Source of the DNA: JALENY01 sp036310185
GTDB taxonomy: Bacteria > Bacillota > Clostridia > Lachnospirales > Lachnospiraceae
Reading direction: 5' to 3'
DNA: 37,404 nt
Assembly (NCBI GenBank): GCA_036310185.1
Contig: JAXJSH010000079.1
Span: forward strand, 1-37,404
The stretch's first letter is position 1. Every line of letters begins with the position of its first letter. Positions 26,101 to 33,635 of this stretch are shown here, in pieces. The position numbers and the translations under genes were made by a program. The notes below the pieces were generated by a model. That model made no database searches. It saw nothing but the letters and a program-made list of their open reading frames with translations, and was not told the origin of the DNA.

Positions 26101-28045
26101 CGGTGCTATGGCCGGAAGTTCCTCTTTTGCCATCAACAATCCGACTTACGGCGAGGGCATGATTTTCGTAGGTCTGGCAAATGGTATGATTCAGGCCTTT
26201 AACGCAGATACACTGGAATCCCTCTGGATCTACAAAGATGGACTGAAAGGACAGCCAAACTGCCAGATTACCTATGAAAACGGTTACATTTATACGGGTT
26301 TCTGGAACGGTGAAAAGGAAGATGCCAATTATGTATGTCTGTCCGTGACCGATGAAGACCCGGGCCAGCCTCTGGAAGAAAAAACGGCTTCCTGGGTATA
26401 CAAACAGCCGGGCGGCTTTTACTGGGCAGGCGCGTATGTATCCGACAACTTTATGCTGGTAGGTACAGACGATGGGGAAGGCGGATATTCCACCGGATAT
26501 GCCCATGTGCTTTCTCTGGATCCGAAGAGCGGAAAAATACTGGATGACATTCAGCTTCCCCATACGGGCGACTTAAGATGCAATATCACTTATGATGAAT
26601 ATGGAACCGGAGATTATTACTTTACGACAAAGGGCGGTTATTTCTACCGTATTTCCGTTCATGAGGACGGCACCTTTGTGGATGGCTCCCTGAAATACAT
26701 TCCGCTGACAAACGGAACCAATACCGCTTCCATGAGCACTTCAACACCAACTGTTTACAACGGAAGAGCCTACGTTGGTGTCTGCGGCTCCGGTCAGTTT
26801 GCAGCCTATTCCGGCCATAATATTGCAGTGATCGATCTTTCCAGAATGAAAATTGCATATTCCGTTCCGACGCAGGGCTATCCGCAGACCAGCGGCATCC
26901 TGACAAACGCATACGAAGAATCGACCGGAAAGGTATACGTTTACTTTTTCGACAACTATACACCGGGAAAACTGCGCGTATTTTCCGATATGCCGGGACA
27001 GACAAAACTGGAAGAAATCACGCAGGAAAGTTCTGCCGGCAATACCTATGACACTGGTTATGTTCTTTTTACCCCGACCGGCAGTCAGGCACAGTATGCG
27101 ATCTGCAGTCCGATCGTGGATGAATATGGAACCATTTATTTTAAAAACGATTCCGCGCAGCTGATGGCACTGGGTGCCACCATTGAAAAAATCGAAGTGA
27201 CAAAACAGCCAGATAACCTTTCCTATGAAGAGGGTGATGTATTTGATCCGACCGGAATGGAAGTGACCGCCACTTATACCAACGGAAAAACAAGAGATAT
27301 CACAGCCTATGTTTCTTATTCCGACGAACCGCTGACTGCAGAGGATACCGAACTTGCCATTACTTTTGAACATGTCATGTATCAGAACAGGGATGGGCAG
27401 ACAGGCGTGGAATATACAGCACCGATGGCATTTGTTCAGCTGACCGTAGAGGAATCGTCCGATGATCCGGTAACTCCGCCGGCAGAAGAACCGCTTCCGT
27501 ACAAAGATGTAACAGAAAACGACTGGTATTATCCATATGTAAAAGACGTGTTCCATAAAGGTCTGATGACTGGTCTGAATGAAACCACTTTTGGGTCCGC
27601 AGATAACCTGTCCAGAGCACAGTTTGCCGTGATCCTGTACCGTATGGAGGGAGCTCCGGATGTGGATTATCAGAATCTTTATCCGGATGTACCGGCAGGG
27701 CAGTGGTATAGCGGCGCAGTCATCTGGGCAAGCAAAAACGGCATCATAACCGGATACTCGCACAATGGACTTTTTGGAACAGCAGACAATATTACCCGGG
27801 AGCAGATGGCAACCATGCTGTACCGTTATGCGAAATATAAGGGATATGATACAGAGCAGCTGGCTGATCTGACTTCCTATCCGGATTACGAAAAGGTATC
27901 CGCTTTTGCTTCCGATGGAATGGCATGGTGTGTGAAAAACCGTATCATCAGCGGTGACGGGATAACCGGAAACCTGATGCCCCAGGGCAACACGGTCCGT
28001 GCGGTCTGTGCAACCATGATCAGCCGTTTTACTGACGCATTTTAA
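23174..28045 (+). CDS. SLH-anchored giant protein with beta-propeller
   Basis: This 1623-residue secreted protein has a signal peptide (about 1-28). A possible DUF4430-like segment (about 55-125) includes SYTAGQTVKEALNASEYEFS. Carboxypeptidase-like and cadherin-like beta domains fill about 210-900. A PQQ-type beta-propeller (about 925-1335) has repeated GxxYxxxxxGxxxAxxxxTG blades, such as LVDGYLYTYAGEKIVKADSV. A bacterial Ig-like domain (about 1337-1437) follows, and three SLH repeats (about 1440-1623) end in ISRFTDAF. The SLH block is strongly similar to that of the protein at 1483-2850, so it should bind the cell wall. AAGGAGG lies before the ATG at rather long spacing. It is the largest product of the riboswitch 2 operon. 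The propeller is a natural ligand- or protein-binding platform, but its ligand is unknown. Confidence 0.85.
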   Translation: MKKWKRILAAMLCLVMVCSNVQITRAADITDPVAAEEETETKYSNQPAAAEDNYFYLSAVTLAKTLIEPVKISYTAGQTVKEALNASEYEFSGIEEGYIHTIEGEVGSFSLFMDDEGYDLDRPASEVKVVAFAEGNVYSQEMVNLIIRMGEYNQMNNHVQKYGRAASAYTAALDRLSLAGAEEATVLLTELNDAIAEYEAILSGELFTVKVNVTQGNASFPSPVITFTDTYGNVTSVDGNETALVKGDYTFCVSDGGYNRTEGTVSVNEATELNVALPSGEWFGDVQLLRAEKDADGNKIPYEYSQNPDTHTGEYFIDDTASTVSSIYLYVKRGENAPSEAALKTVFTGVDGSDKSTSARSWNSQNVSLTQAVTTGMTGRTFALEAQYTGTDGYKMIQSYELTLTRVPTLSDIILTDGNGTSLLTGFQSTVTDYTVNTIHDTLNIGAKTYGTEGYSVSVQAAEKTAENQVKLSDGENTVHVTVSHTDGQSRTYSFKIIKSPCAVVTMKSSAGVAVEVVNANGSIIAPKETNVYELVPGETYSYIGTTDGKYHSTAAFTAADGSTVKVADPIAETALKDFVLYDASSVSTREEIVPDHTFDSGLYDYTYVVSDANTSVYAQATASEGYDVSIRYIQQSTNSTYHGAANEMVITREVDASSIGQNLNRSLMKSGYGNTLTARASKTANEVTYYQDYTANINRRLHLESMTASTAAGTVTFVDENGTMISYDRDIQTYYMDLSAATQQLNLSAGFMNEADTNELCGGYYALIDGVRYDSLAEMVFNLDISKSSETIEIQVCHNSENAVSTTYTLQIRKQEPVTVTFTTDPEDAIVFVVNQIDGSPVYAVNGSYELMPEIPYTYTVTANGYVSEKADNYTVSGTDPVTILVTLTAAEKNDTLADLEAQWPSFRDENNNGVVNTATPITAEDSVLYWANQIGSGMDSGATGCPILVDGYLYTYAGEKIVKADSVTGEIVASGAMAGSSSFAINNPTYGEGMIFVGLANGMIQAFNADTLESLWIYKDGLKGQPNCQITYENGYIYTGFWNGEKEDANYVCLSVTDEDPGQPLEEKTASWVYKQPGGFYWAGAYVSDNFMLVGTDDGEGGYSTGYAHVLSLDPKSGKILDDIQLPHTGDLRCNITYDEYGTGDYYFTTKGGYFYRISVHEDGTFVDGSLKYIPLTNGTNTASMSTSTPTVYNGRAYVGVCGSGQFAAYSGHNIAVIDLSRMKIAYSVPTQGYPQTSGILTNAYEESTGKVYVYFFDNYTPGKLRVFSDMPGQTKLEEITQESSAGNTYDTGYVLFTPTGSQAQYAICSPIVDEYGTIYFKNDSAQLMALGATIEKIEVTKQPDNLSYEEGDVFDPTGMEVTATYTNGKTRDITAYVSYSDEPLTAEDTELAITFEHVMYQNRDGQTGVEYTAPMAFVQLTVEESSDDPVTPPAEEPLPYKDVTENDWYYPYVKDVFHKGLMTGLNETTFGSADNLSRAQFAVILYRMEGAPDVDYQNLYPDVPAGQWYSGAVIWASKNGIITGYSHNGLFGTADNITREQMATMLYRYAKYKGYDTEQLADLTSYPDYEKVSAFASDGMAWCVKNRIISGDGITGNLMPQGNTVRAVCATMISRFTDAF

Positions 28046-28071
28046 AAAGGCATAATGAAAAGGAATTATTT

Positions 28072-29031
28072 ATGAAATTACAATTTAACCTGACCACCAG
28101 CAGCGATGATATGGACCGTTTTTCCTGCCGGGAGGATCTGTTGGATCTGATGAACGGTTTTGACGGAGTCGAACTGATGTACTTTGCGGAAGATACACAG
28201 CACATTATACCGAAAGAACGGGTAATCGGTCTGCATATGAATTATTTCCCATACTGGATCGATTTCTGGAACGGAAATAAAAAACGAATGCTCCGGGAAT
28301 TTGAATCAGAAAAAGTATGGGAACAGGTATATGGCGGAAAAGAAAGAGATGCTCTCTTAAAGCGTTTTCGGAAAGATCTGCAGCATGCCCATCAATACGG
28401 GGCAGAATATGTGGTATTTCACGTTTCCGATTCGACGACAGAGGAATTTCTTACCTGCAGTTACTGGCATAAAGATGAAGAAGTCATCGACGGGACCATC
28501 GAACTTTTAAATGAACTGCTGAAAGAGGAAGACGGCAGCCTTGTCTTTCTGGTGGAAAATCTCTGGCATCCGGGGTTCACTTTCACAAAACCAGAAATGA
28601 CAAAACGGCTTCTGGAGGGGATTCAGTATCCCAATAAAGGAATTATGCTGGACACCGGGCATCTTTTGCATACGAACAATGCACTTCGGACCCAGGAAGA
28701 GGGACTTGCCTACATAAATCAGCTTCTGGATATGCATGGAGAACTTTGCCGCTATATCCGCGGAATTCATCTGAATCAGTCTCTGACCGGTGAATACTGT
28801 GAACAGGTAAAGGCGAACCCGCCCAAACTGCCATCCACTTATGCGGAACGACAGGGCCTGCTGTTCTGGCATGCATTTGCAGTGGATCAGCATCTGCCAT
28901 TTACCTGTGACGGCGTGGATCAGCTGGTTCAGCGTATAGCACCGGAGTATCTTACTTTTGAATTTATTACAGCTGACAGTTCCCAGCACAGGGCATTTCT
29001 GGAGTCCCAGAGAAAAGCACTGAAATTATAG
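28072..29031 (+). CDS. cbiR: CbiR-like cobamide-remodelling hydrolase (AP endonuclease 2 superfamily)
   Basis: This 319-residue cytoplasmic TIM-barrel protein has metal-site type segments at strand ends: GLHMNYFPYW, VVFHVSDS, FLVENLWHPG, IMLDTGHLLH and IRGIHLNQSL. This is the pattern of the xylose-isomerase/AP endonuclease 2 superfamily. CbiR, a member of that superfamily first shown in Akkermansia, cleaves the nucleotide loop of cobamides so that the lower ligand can be exchanged. The gene is last in a cobalamin-riboswitch operon and close to cobT, cobU, cobS and cobC, the genes needed to rebuild the loop. That makes CbiR much more likely than a sugar isomerase or nuclease. It starts 26 bases after the SLH gene and ends six bases into the convergent LysR gene. 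Superfamily is firm and the CbiR identity probable. Confidence 0.8.
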   Translation: MKLQFNLTTSSDDMDRFSCREDLLDLMNGFDGVELMYFAEDTQHIIPKERVIGLHMNYFPYWIDFWNGNKKRMLREFESEKVWEQVYGGKERDALLKRFRKDLQHAHQYGAEYVVFHVSDSTTEEFLTCSYWHKDEEVIDGTIELLNELLKEEDGSLVFLVENLWHPGFTFTKPEMTKRLLEGIQYPNKGIMLDTGHLLHTNNALRTQEEGLAYINQLLDMHGELCRYIRGIHLNQSLTGEYCEQVKANPPKLPSTYAERQGLLFWHAFAVDQHLPFTCDGVDQLVQRIAPEYLTFEFITADSSQHRAFLESQRKALKL

Positions 29032-29901
29032 AATACGGATAAGAGCCTCGGCAGCCCTGCTCAATGTTTTTGAATCATCTACGATCAGACAGATTTCCCG
29101 TTCCGGCACCGATTCCTGCAGCGGAATGGGGTAAATTGATTTTCTGGTTATTTCATCGCGGGCCAGTTCTTCCGGATAAAAGCCGATACCCAGATTGTGC
29201 TGGATCATAGGCAGGATCTGGTCCGTAGTGGCAGCCTCAAGCTCCGGTGTAAAGGTAAGTCCATGATTCAGAAAATAGTGCACATAAAGATCACGGGTTC
29301 CGGTACCCTGTCCCAAAGAGATAAAGGGAAAATCGGTCAATGCTGCAAGTGTATGCATTTCTTCTGAAATCTTTTTGTATTTTGAACCTCCGACCAGAAT
29401 TTCACGAAAGGAAGTAAGTGAAATTTTGCGAAGAGGTTTCTTTATGTCCAGCGGTGTGGTGACAACTGCAAAGTCAACAACACCATTGCGAAGAGCGTTT
29501 ATGGCCTGCGGAGTGGAACTGTTGGAAATATGGGTATGTATGCCAGGATACTTATCCCTGAAACGCTCCAATGCGGAAAGAAGAACGATCCGAAGTGCCG
29601 TTTCGCTGACTCCGATGGTAATAAGACCGGATTCCAGTGCCTGCTCCCGCCGAAGTTCCTCCTCACCGATGGTCAGCTGCTCAAATGCAATTGCCGCATG
29701 TTCAAACAGTTTTTCCCCGGCGGGCGTCAGAGTGACGCCGTGATTTCCCCGCACGAATAACCGGCACTGAAGATCCGCTTCCAGATTATTGATATAACGC
29801 ATAATATTGGGCTGACTGTTGTTCAAAACTTCAGCTGCTTTTGTAAAACTGTGACAGGTCGCTACATAATAAAAAATACGGTAACAGTCATAGGTAATCA
29901 T
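29026..29901 (-). CDS. LysR-family transcriptional regulator
   Basis: This 291-residue protein has an N-terminal winged helix-turn-helix (about 1-60, with SFTKAAEVLNNSQPNIMRYI) and a two-lobed effector-binding domain (about 90-290). It is the usual length for the family. GGAG precedes the ATG. It is transcribed away from pyrB, with about 150 bases between them containing an AT-rich imperfect dyad (TTATTATATTAAAATAATAG, near 29913-29932), a plausible operator. Its end overlaps cbiR tail to tail by six bases, which would cause antisense transcription. LysR regulators usually control their divergent neighbour, so pyrB and the DUF1275 gene are the likely targets. The effector is unknown. Confidence 0.92.
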   Translation of the reverse strand: MITYDCYRIFYYVATCHSFTKAAEVLNNSQPNIMRYINNLEADLQCRLFVRGNHGVTLTPAGEKLFEHAAIAFEQLTIGEEELRREQALESGLITIGVSETALRIVLLSALERFRDKYPGIHTHISNSSTPQAINALRNGVVDFAVVTTPLDIKKPLRKISLTSFREILVGGSKYKKISEEMHTLAALTDFPFISLGQGTGTRDLYVHYFLNHGLTFTPELEAATTDQILPMIQHNLGIGFYPEELARDEITRKSIYPIPLQESVPEREICLIVDDSKTLSRAAEALIRIL

Positions 29902-29953
29902 ATCAATCTCCTTATTATATTAAAATAATAGTTCCAAACTTCTATATATATAT

Positions 29954-29982
29954 TTTACTTATTTCCAGAAGATTATTATAAT
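29954..29982 (+). promoter_or_regulatory. Promoter for pyrB
   Basis: TTTACT (29954-29959) and TATAAT (29977-29982) are separated by 17 bases. Just downstream GGGCA and TGCCC form a small hairpin in the 5' leader. Confidence 0.55.
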
Positions 29983-30051
29983 GCAACAGGGCAGAAAAAA
30001 CAATGCCCGATACTGATGAAAAAATGAGAAGAAGATAGGAGAAAAAAGAAA

Positions 30052-31011
30052 ATGAGATCCCTGACAGACCCCTGTGATTTTACCGATGAGGAAACATGGA
30101 GACTGCTCCTGCTGGCAGAACGAATCAGTCAGAATATGACTGCTTATGAAAAAGTTGCTGCACACAAAAAACTGGCTGCGCTGTTCTACGAACCCAGTAC
30201 ACGAACCCGTCTTTCCTTTGAGTCTGCTATGATGAATCTGGGCGGAAAAGTAATCGGCTTTCCCAGTTCGGATGTATCCAGCGCATCAAAAGGAGAAACC
30301 GTTGCAGATACCATACGGGTGATCAGCTGTTTTGCAGACATTGCAGCCATGCGCCATCCAAAAGAGGGAGCACCCCTTCTGGCATCCTGTTATTCTAAAA
30401 TACCTGTCATAAATGCCGGAGACGGAGGCCACAATCACCCGTCGCAGACCATGCTGGATCTGTATACCATTTGGAAGAGAATGGGCAGACTGAATCATCT
30501 TACGGTTGCATTTTGCGGAGATCTGAAATTCGGACGTACCGTTCATTCCCTGGTGAAAAAGCTGGTGCGTTGCGAAGACATCCGTTTTATCTTTATTTCC
30601 CCGGAAGAACTTGTGCTCCCGGACTATATGATACAGGACATACTGGAGCCGGCACATGCTTCCTATCAGCAGATTCGAAATCTGGAAGAAGCACTTCCCC
30701 AGCTGGATATCTTATATATGACACGCGTCCAGAAAGAACGCTTTTTTAATGAAGAAGATTATATCCGGTTAAAAGACACCTATACGCTGACCAGAGAAAA
30801 ATTGAATCTGGCAAAAAAGAATATGGCTGTGCTTCATCCCCTTCCCCGCGTGGGTGAAATTACAACCGATGTGGACGATGACCCGCGAGCTGCTTATTTT
30901 GAACAGGTACAAAACGGTGTTTATGTCCGTATGGCATTGATCATGGCTTTGCTGAATCTGCCGGACCCGATCACCGGGGAGACGGTTCTGAGCGCAGAAG
31001 AGGAAGTATGA
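30052..31011 (+). CDS. pyrB: Aspartate carbamoyltransferase catalytic subunit
   Basis: This 319-residue enzyme has the carbamoyl-phosphate site FYEPSTRTRLSFESAM (about 45-60), the aspartate-binding GDGGHNHPSQT segment (near 125), and HPLPRVGEI with DDDPRAAYF near the end. It transfers the carbamoyl group to aspartate in pyrimidine synthesis, in the cytoplasm. Length and motifs are complete. GGAG lies before the ATG. No regulatory subunit gene (pyrI) follows; instead a DUF1275 membrane protein overlaps its end. The divergent LysR gene suggests dedicated control unlike a normal pyr operon, so it could be a second, specialised copy. A related carbamoyltransferase with another substrate cannot be excluded, but the motifs favour aspartate. 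Confidence 0.88.
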   Translation: MRSLTDPCDFTDEETWRLLLLAERISQNMTAYEKVAAHKKLAALFYEPSTRTRLSFESAMMNLGGKVIGFPSSDVSSASKGETVADTIRVISCFADIAAMRHPKEGAPLLASCYSKIPVINAGDGGHNHPSQTMLDLYTIWKRMGRLNHLTVAFCGDLKFGRTVHSLVKKLVRCEDIRFIFISPEELVLPDYMIQDILEPAHASYQQIRNLEEALPQLDILYMTRVQKERFFNEEDYIRLKDTYTLTREKLNLAKKNMAVLHPLPRVGEITTDVDDDPRAAYFEQVQNGVYVRMALIMALLNLPDPITGETVLSAEEEV

Positions 31012-31682
31012 GCATGAAAAAGAGTGACCAGATGTCCGAATCCAAACGGCTCACACTGCTGTTGGCAGCTTCCGGCGGTCTGATGGATGCCTACACGTAT
31101 ATCTTTCGGGGCGGCGTGTTCGCAAATGCCCAGACCGGCAACATCCTGCTGCTTGGAGTAAATCTTTCAGAAGGAAATTATCAGAAAGCACTGCATTATT
31201 TTTTTCCCGTAACCGCATTTGCGCTTGGAATTATTCTGGCAGAGTTAATCCGCTACTTCTGTGTGGAAGGGGGTATACTCCACTGGCGCCAGCTTACGGT
31301 GCTGCTGGAGTGTATCATTTTGTTCTTCGTAGGATTTTTGCCTGAAAAATACAATCTTCCTGCAAATGCACTTGTTTCCCTCACCTGCGGAATTCAGGTG
31401 GAAAGCTTTCGTAAAGTAGATGGAAATGCCTCCGCTACCACCATGTGCATCGGCAATCTGCGCTCCGGCACACAGGCCTTCTGTGATTTTCTTTTCACCG
31501 GAAATGAGAAATGCCTTCTTAAGGGAATGATTTATTATGGCATCATTTTGGCATTTACACTTGGTGCTGTACTTGGAAACAGATTGATCACGTTCTGGGC
31601 ACAAAAAACGATCTGGTGCAGCTGTGTTCTGCTTTTTACAGGATTTTTACTGATGTTTATACAAAGAGAGACAAAAAAATGA
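31008..31682 (+). CDS. DUF1275 (YoaK-like) membrane protein
   Basis: This 224-residue protein has about six membrane helices. The family signature is seen at the N-terminal end: ASGGLMDAYTYIFRGGVFAN followed by AQTGNILLLG. A second part reads CGIQVESFRKVDGNASATTM. The function of DUF1275 proteins is not established; a transport role is often suggested. It starts inside the end of pyrB with a four-base overlap (GTATGA), so the two are co-translated. No link to corrinoids is visible. It is followed by a gene-free 269-base stretch holding repeat copy B. Confidence 0.88.
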   Translation: MSMKKSDQMSESKRLTLLLAASGGLMDAYTYIFRGGVFANAQTGNILLLGVNLSEGNYQKALHYFFPVTAFALGIILAELIRYFCVEGGILHWRQLTVLLECIILFFVGFLPEKYNLPANALVSLTCGIQVESFRKVDGNASATTMCIGNLRSGTQAFCDFLFTGNEKCLLKGMIYYGIILAFTLGAVLGNRLITFWAQKTIWCSCVLLFTGFLLMFIQRETKK

Positions 31683-31785
31683 TTGAGAAAGCTGCTGGCT
31701 GTTGCGGTACGGATGGTATCTTGGCAAACCCGGATTTCCCTGTGTCTGCAAAAATAAAATGATTGGCAAAGGCGTATTCCTTCGA

Positions 31786-31880
31786 TATAATGATGTTGGG
31801 GTCAAAAGGTATTTTGACCCCCTGATACCTACGGATTACTCCGCATTTTATGCTCTCGTAATCCTAAAAACATTCGAAAT
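31786..31880 (-). repeat. Structured intergenic repeat, copy B
   Basis: This is the inverted partner of 7593-7683. Shared blocks include ATTTCGAATGTTTTT, ATTACGAGAGCATAAAATGC, GGAGTAATCCGTA and GACCCCAACATCATT. The palindrome GGGGTCAAAA GGTA TTTTGACCCC lies at 31798-31821. A 64-codon open frame over this region is simply a translation of the repeat. The rest of the 31683-31951 gap shows no gene. Confidence 0.8.
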
Positions 31881-31951
31881 CGTGAAATATAAATAATACC
31901 AGATAACACAAAACGAAAACCAAATTTTAATTACAGCAAGGAGAAACTGCC

Positions 31952-33001
31952 ATGGATATCAGGGAAATCTGCAAAAATATTCTTCCAGTCGACAAAGCAG
32001 CGGCAGCCGAAAGCCAGAGACGCTGGAATTCAATCGCAAAGCCCCTTCACAGCCTGGGCAAACTGGAAGATGCGATTATAAAGATTGCCGGAATCACAGG
32101 CGACCCGGTGATGCATCTGGAGAAAAAAGGATTGATCACCATGTGCGCGGATAACGGCATTGTTGAAGAAGAGGTCACCCAGACCGGTCAGGAAGTGACC
32201 GCCATCGTAACCGATAACTTTTTGACCGGCGCGGCAACTGCAAGTGTAATGTGCCAAAAAGCCGGTGCAGATATTTTTCCCGTTGACATAGGTGTTGCTG
32301 CGGATACCAATGCGATCAGCAAAAAAATTGCTTACGGAACGAAAAACTTTGTCAAAGAACCGGCAATGACAAGAGAACAGGCAGAAAAGGCGATTCTGGT
32401 CGGCATTCAGATGGTGGAAGACTTAAAAACACGGGGCTACGGCATTCTTGCTACCGGTGAAATGGGAATCGGGAACACCACTACAAGCAGCGCTGCAGCA
32501 TCTGTTTTACTGAAAAAACCGGTTGAGGAGGTAACCGGCTATGGAGCCGGACTTTCCAGCGAGGGACTGAACAGAAAAATCAATGCCATAAAAAAGGGAA
32601 TTGCCCTTCACAAACCGGATCCGGAAGATGCGGTTGATGTTCTTGCAAAAGTCGGCGGTTTCGATCTGGCCGGCATTGCCGGCGTATTTATAGGAGGCGC
32701 ACTTTTCCGCGTGCCGATCCTGATCGATGGTTTTATTTCCGCAGTCGGTGCACTGTGTGCTGTGAAAATCTGCCCGGAAGTAAAAGATTTTATGCTGGCA
32801 ACCCATGTGTCAAAAGAACCTGCTGCCCGGATGATTATGGATGCCCTTGGGCTGGATGCGCCGCTTCACTGTGATATGTGTCTGGGAGAGGGAACCGGTG
32901 CTGTCGCATTTTTCCCTATTCTGGATCTGGCAAATGAAGTATATTCAAAAATGAGCACGTTCAACGACATAAACGTGGAGCAGTATGAAGAACTGAAATA
33001 G
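31952..33001 (+). CDS. cobT: Nicotinate-nucleotide-dimethylbenzimidazole phosphoribosyltransferase
   Basis: This 349-residue cytoplasmic enzyme activates the lower-ligand base to its alpha-ribotide, the form that is attached to the corrinoid. Family segments seen are the N-terminal RRWNSIAKPLHSLGKLE, MCADNGIVEEEV, GEMGIGNTTTSSA and LGEGTGAVAFFP, the last with the catalytic glutamate (near 313). Length is normal. AAGGAG precedes the ATG. It begins a convergently consistent set with cobU, cobS, a cobU-like gene and cobC, all on the plus strand. Together with CbiR upstream it would let the cell remake scavenged cobamides with its own preferred base. No riboswitch is visible directly upstream. 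Confidence 0.95.
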   Translation: MDIREICKNILPVDKAAAAESQRRWNSIAKPLHSLGKLEDAIIKIAGITGDPVMHLEKKGLITMCADNGIVEEEVTQTGQEVTAIVTDNFLTGAATASVMCQKAGADIFPVDIGVAADTNAISKKIAYGTKNFVKEPAMTREQAEKAILVGIQMVEDLKTRGYGILATGEMGIGNTTTSSAAASVLLKKPVEEVTGYGAGLSSEGLNRKINAIKKGIALHKPDPEDAVDVLAKVGGFDLAGIAGVFIGGALFRVPILIDGFISAVGALCAVKICPEVKDFMLATHVSKEPAARMIMDALGLDAPLHCDMCLGEGTGAVAFFPILDLANEVYSKMSTFNDINVEQYEELK

Positions 33002-33088
33002 TCAGAAGAAATAAGTACACTCCTGGATTAAAATACAATACGGATTCGGTTTATTCCGAAAAAATATCTCAGAAATTTGGTGAACAGT

Positions 33089-33625
33089 ATGTTACATATC
33101 ATAACAGGCGGCAGCGGCAGCGGAAAATCAGCCTACGCTGAGGAGCAGATTCTGAAACTGGAACCGGCAAAACGGTTTTATATCGCAACCATGCATCCTT
33201 TTGATTCAGAAAGCGAAAAAAGAATCAAACGCCATCGGATGATGCGAAGCGGAAAAGGCTTCGAAACAATTGAATGCTATACAAATATCAGCAGCCTTAC
33301 GGGACTTGACGGTGCCAATGTACTGCTGGAATGTATGTCAAATCTTGTCGCAAACGAGATGTACGAAAAAGACGGCGCCGGACTAAACACGGTAACCGCT
33401 GTGATAGATGGAATCCGCCGTATAAACGATCAGGCAGAAAATCTGATTGTCGTGACAAATGAGATTTTTTCCGACATACAGCAATACGAGGAAGAAACCC
33501 TCCGCTATATGCGGTATCTTGGTGACATCAACGTTCGGATGCAGAAAGAAGCCGACTGCGTCACAGAAATCGTTTACGGCATACCAGTTGTCGTAAAATC
33601 GGCTCAGCCAAAAGAAAAAATATAA
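33089..33625 (+). CDS. cobU: Adenosylcobinamide kinase/guanylyltransferase
   Basis: This 178-residue protein has a P-loop at its very start, TGGSGSGKSAYAE (about 6-18), and family segments such as FYIATMHPFDSE with the RIKRHRMMR arginine cluster. CobU phosphorylates adenosylcobinamide and then attaches GMP, giving the GDP-cobinamide used by CobS. I chose the ATG at 33089 with GGTGA before it; TTG at 33077 or GTG at 33080 would add three or four residues. The usual NEVGxGIVP segment is altered here to TNEIFSDIQQYEE, whereas the second CobU-like protein (34467-34847) keeps it. The two may complement each other. It lies about 90 bases after cobT and 10 before cobS. Confidence 0.88.
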   Translation: MLHIITGGSGSGKSAYAEEQILKLEPAKRFYIATMHPFDSESEKRIKRHRMMRSGKGFETIECYTNISSLTGLDGANVLLECMSNLVANEMYEKDGAGLNTVTAVIDGIRRINDQAENLIVVTNEIFSDIQQYEEETLRYMRYLGDINVRMQKEADCVTEIVYGIPVVVKSAQPKEKI

Positions 33626-33635
33626 GGAAATTGTT

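Noticed and set aside
31702..31896. Open frame of 64 codons
   Set aside because: Most of it is a translation of intergenic repeat copy B; no ribosome site and no recognisable protein.
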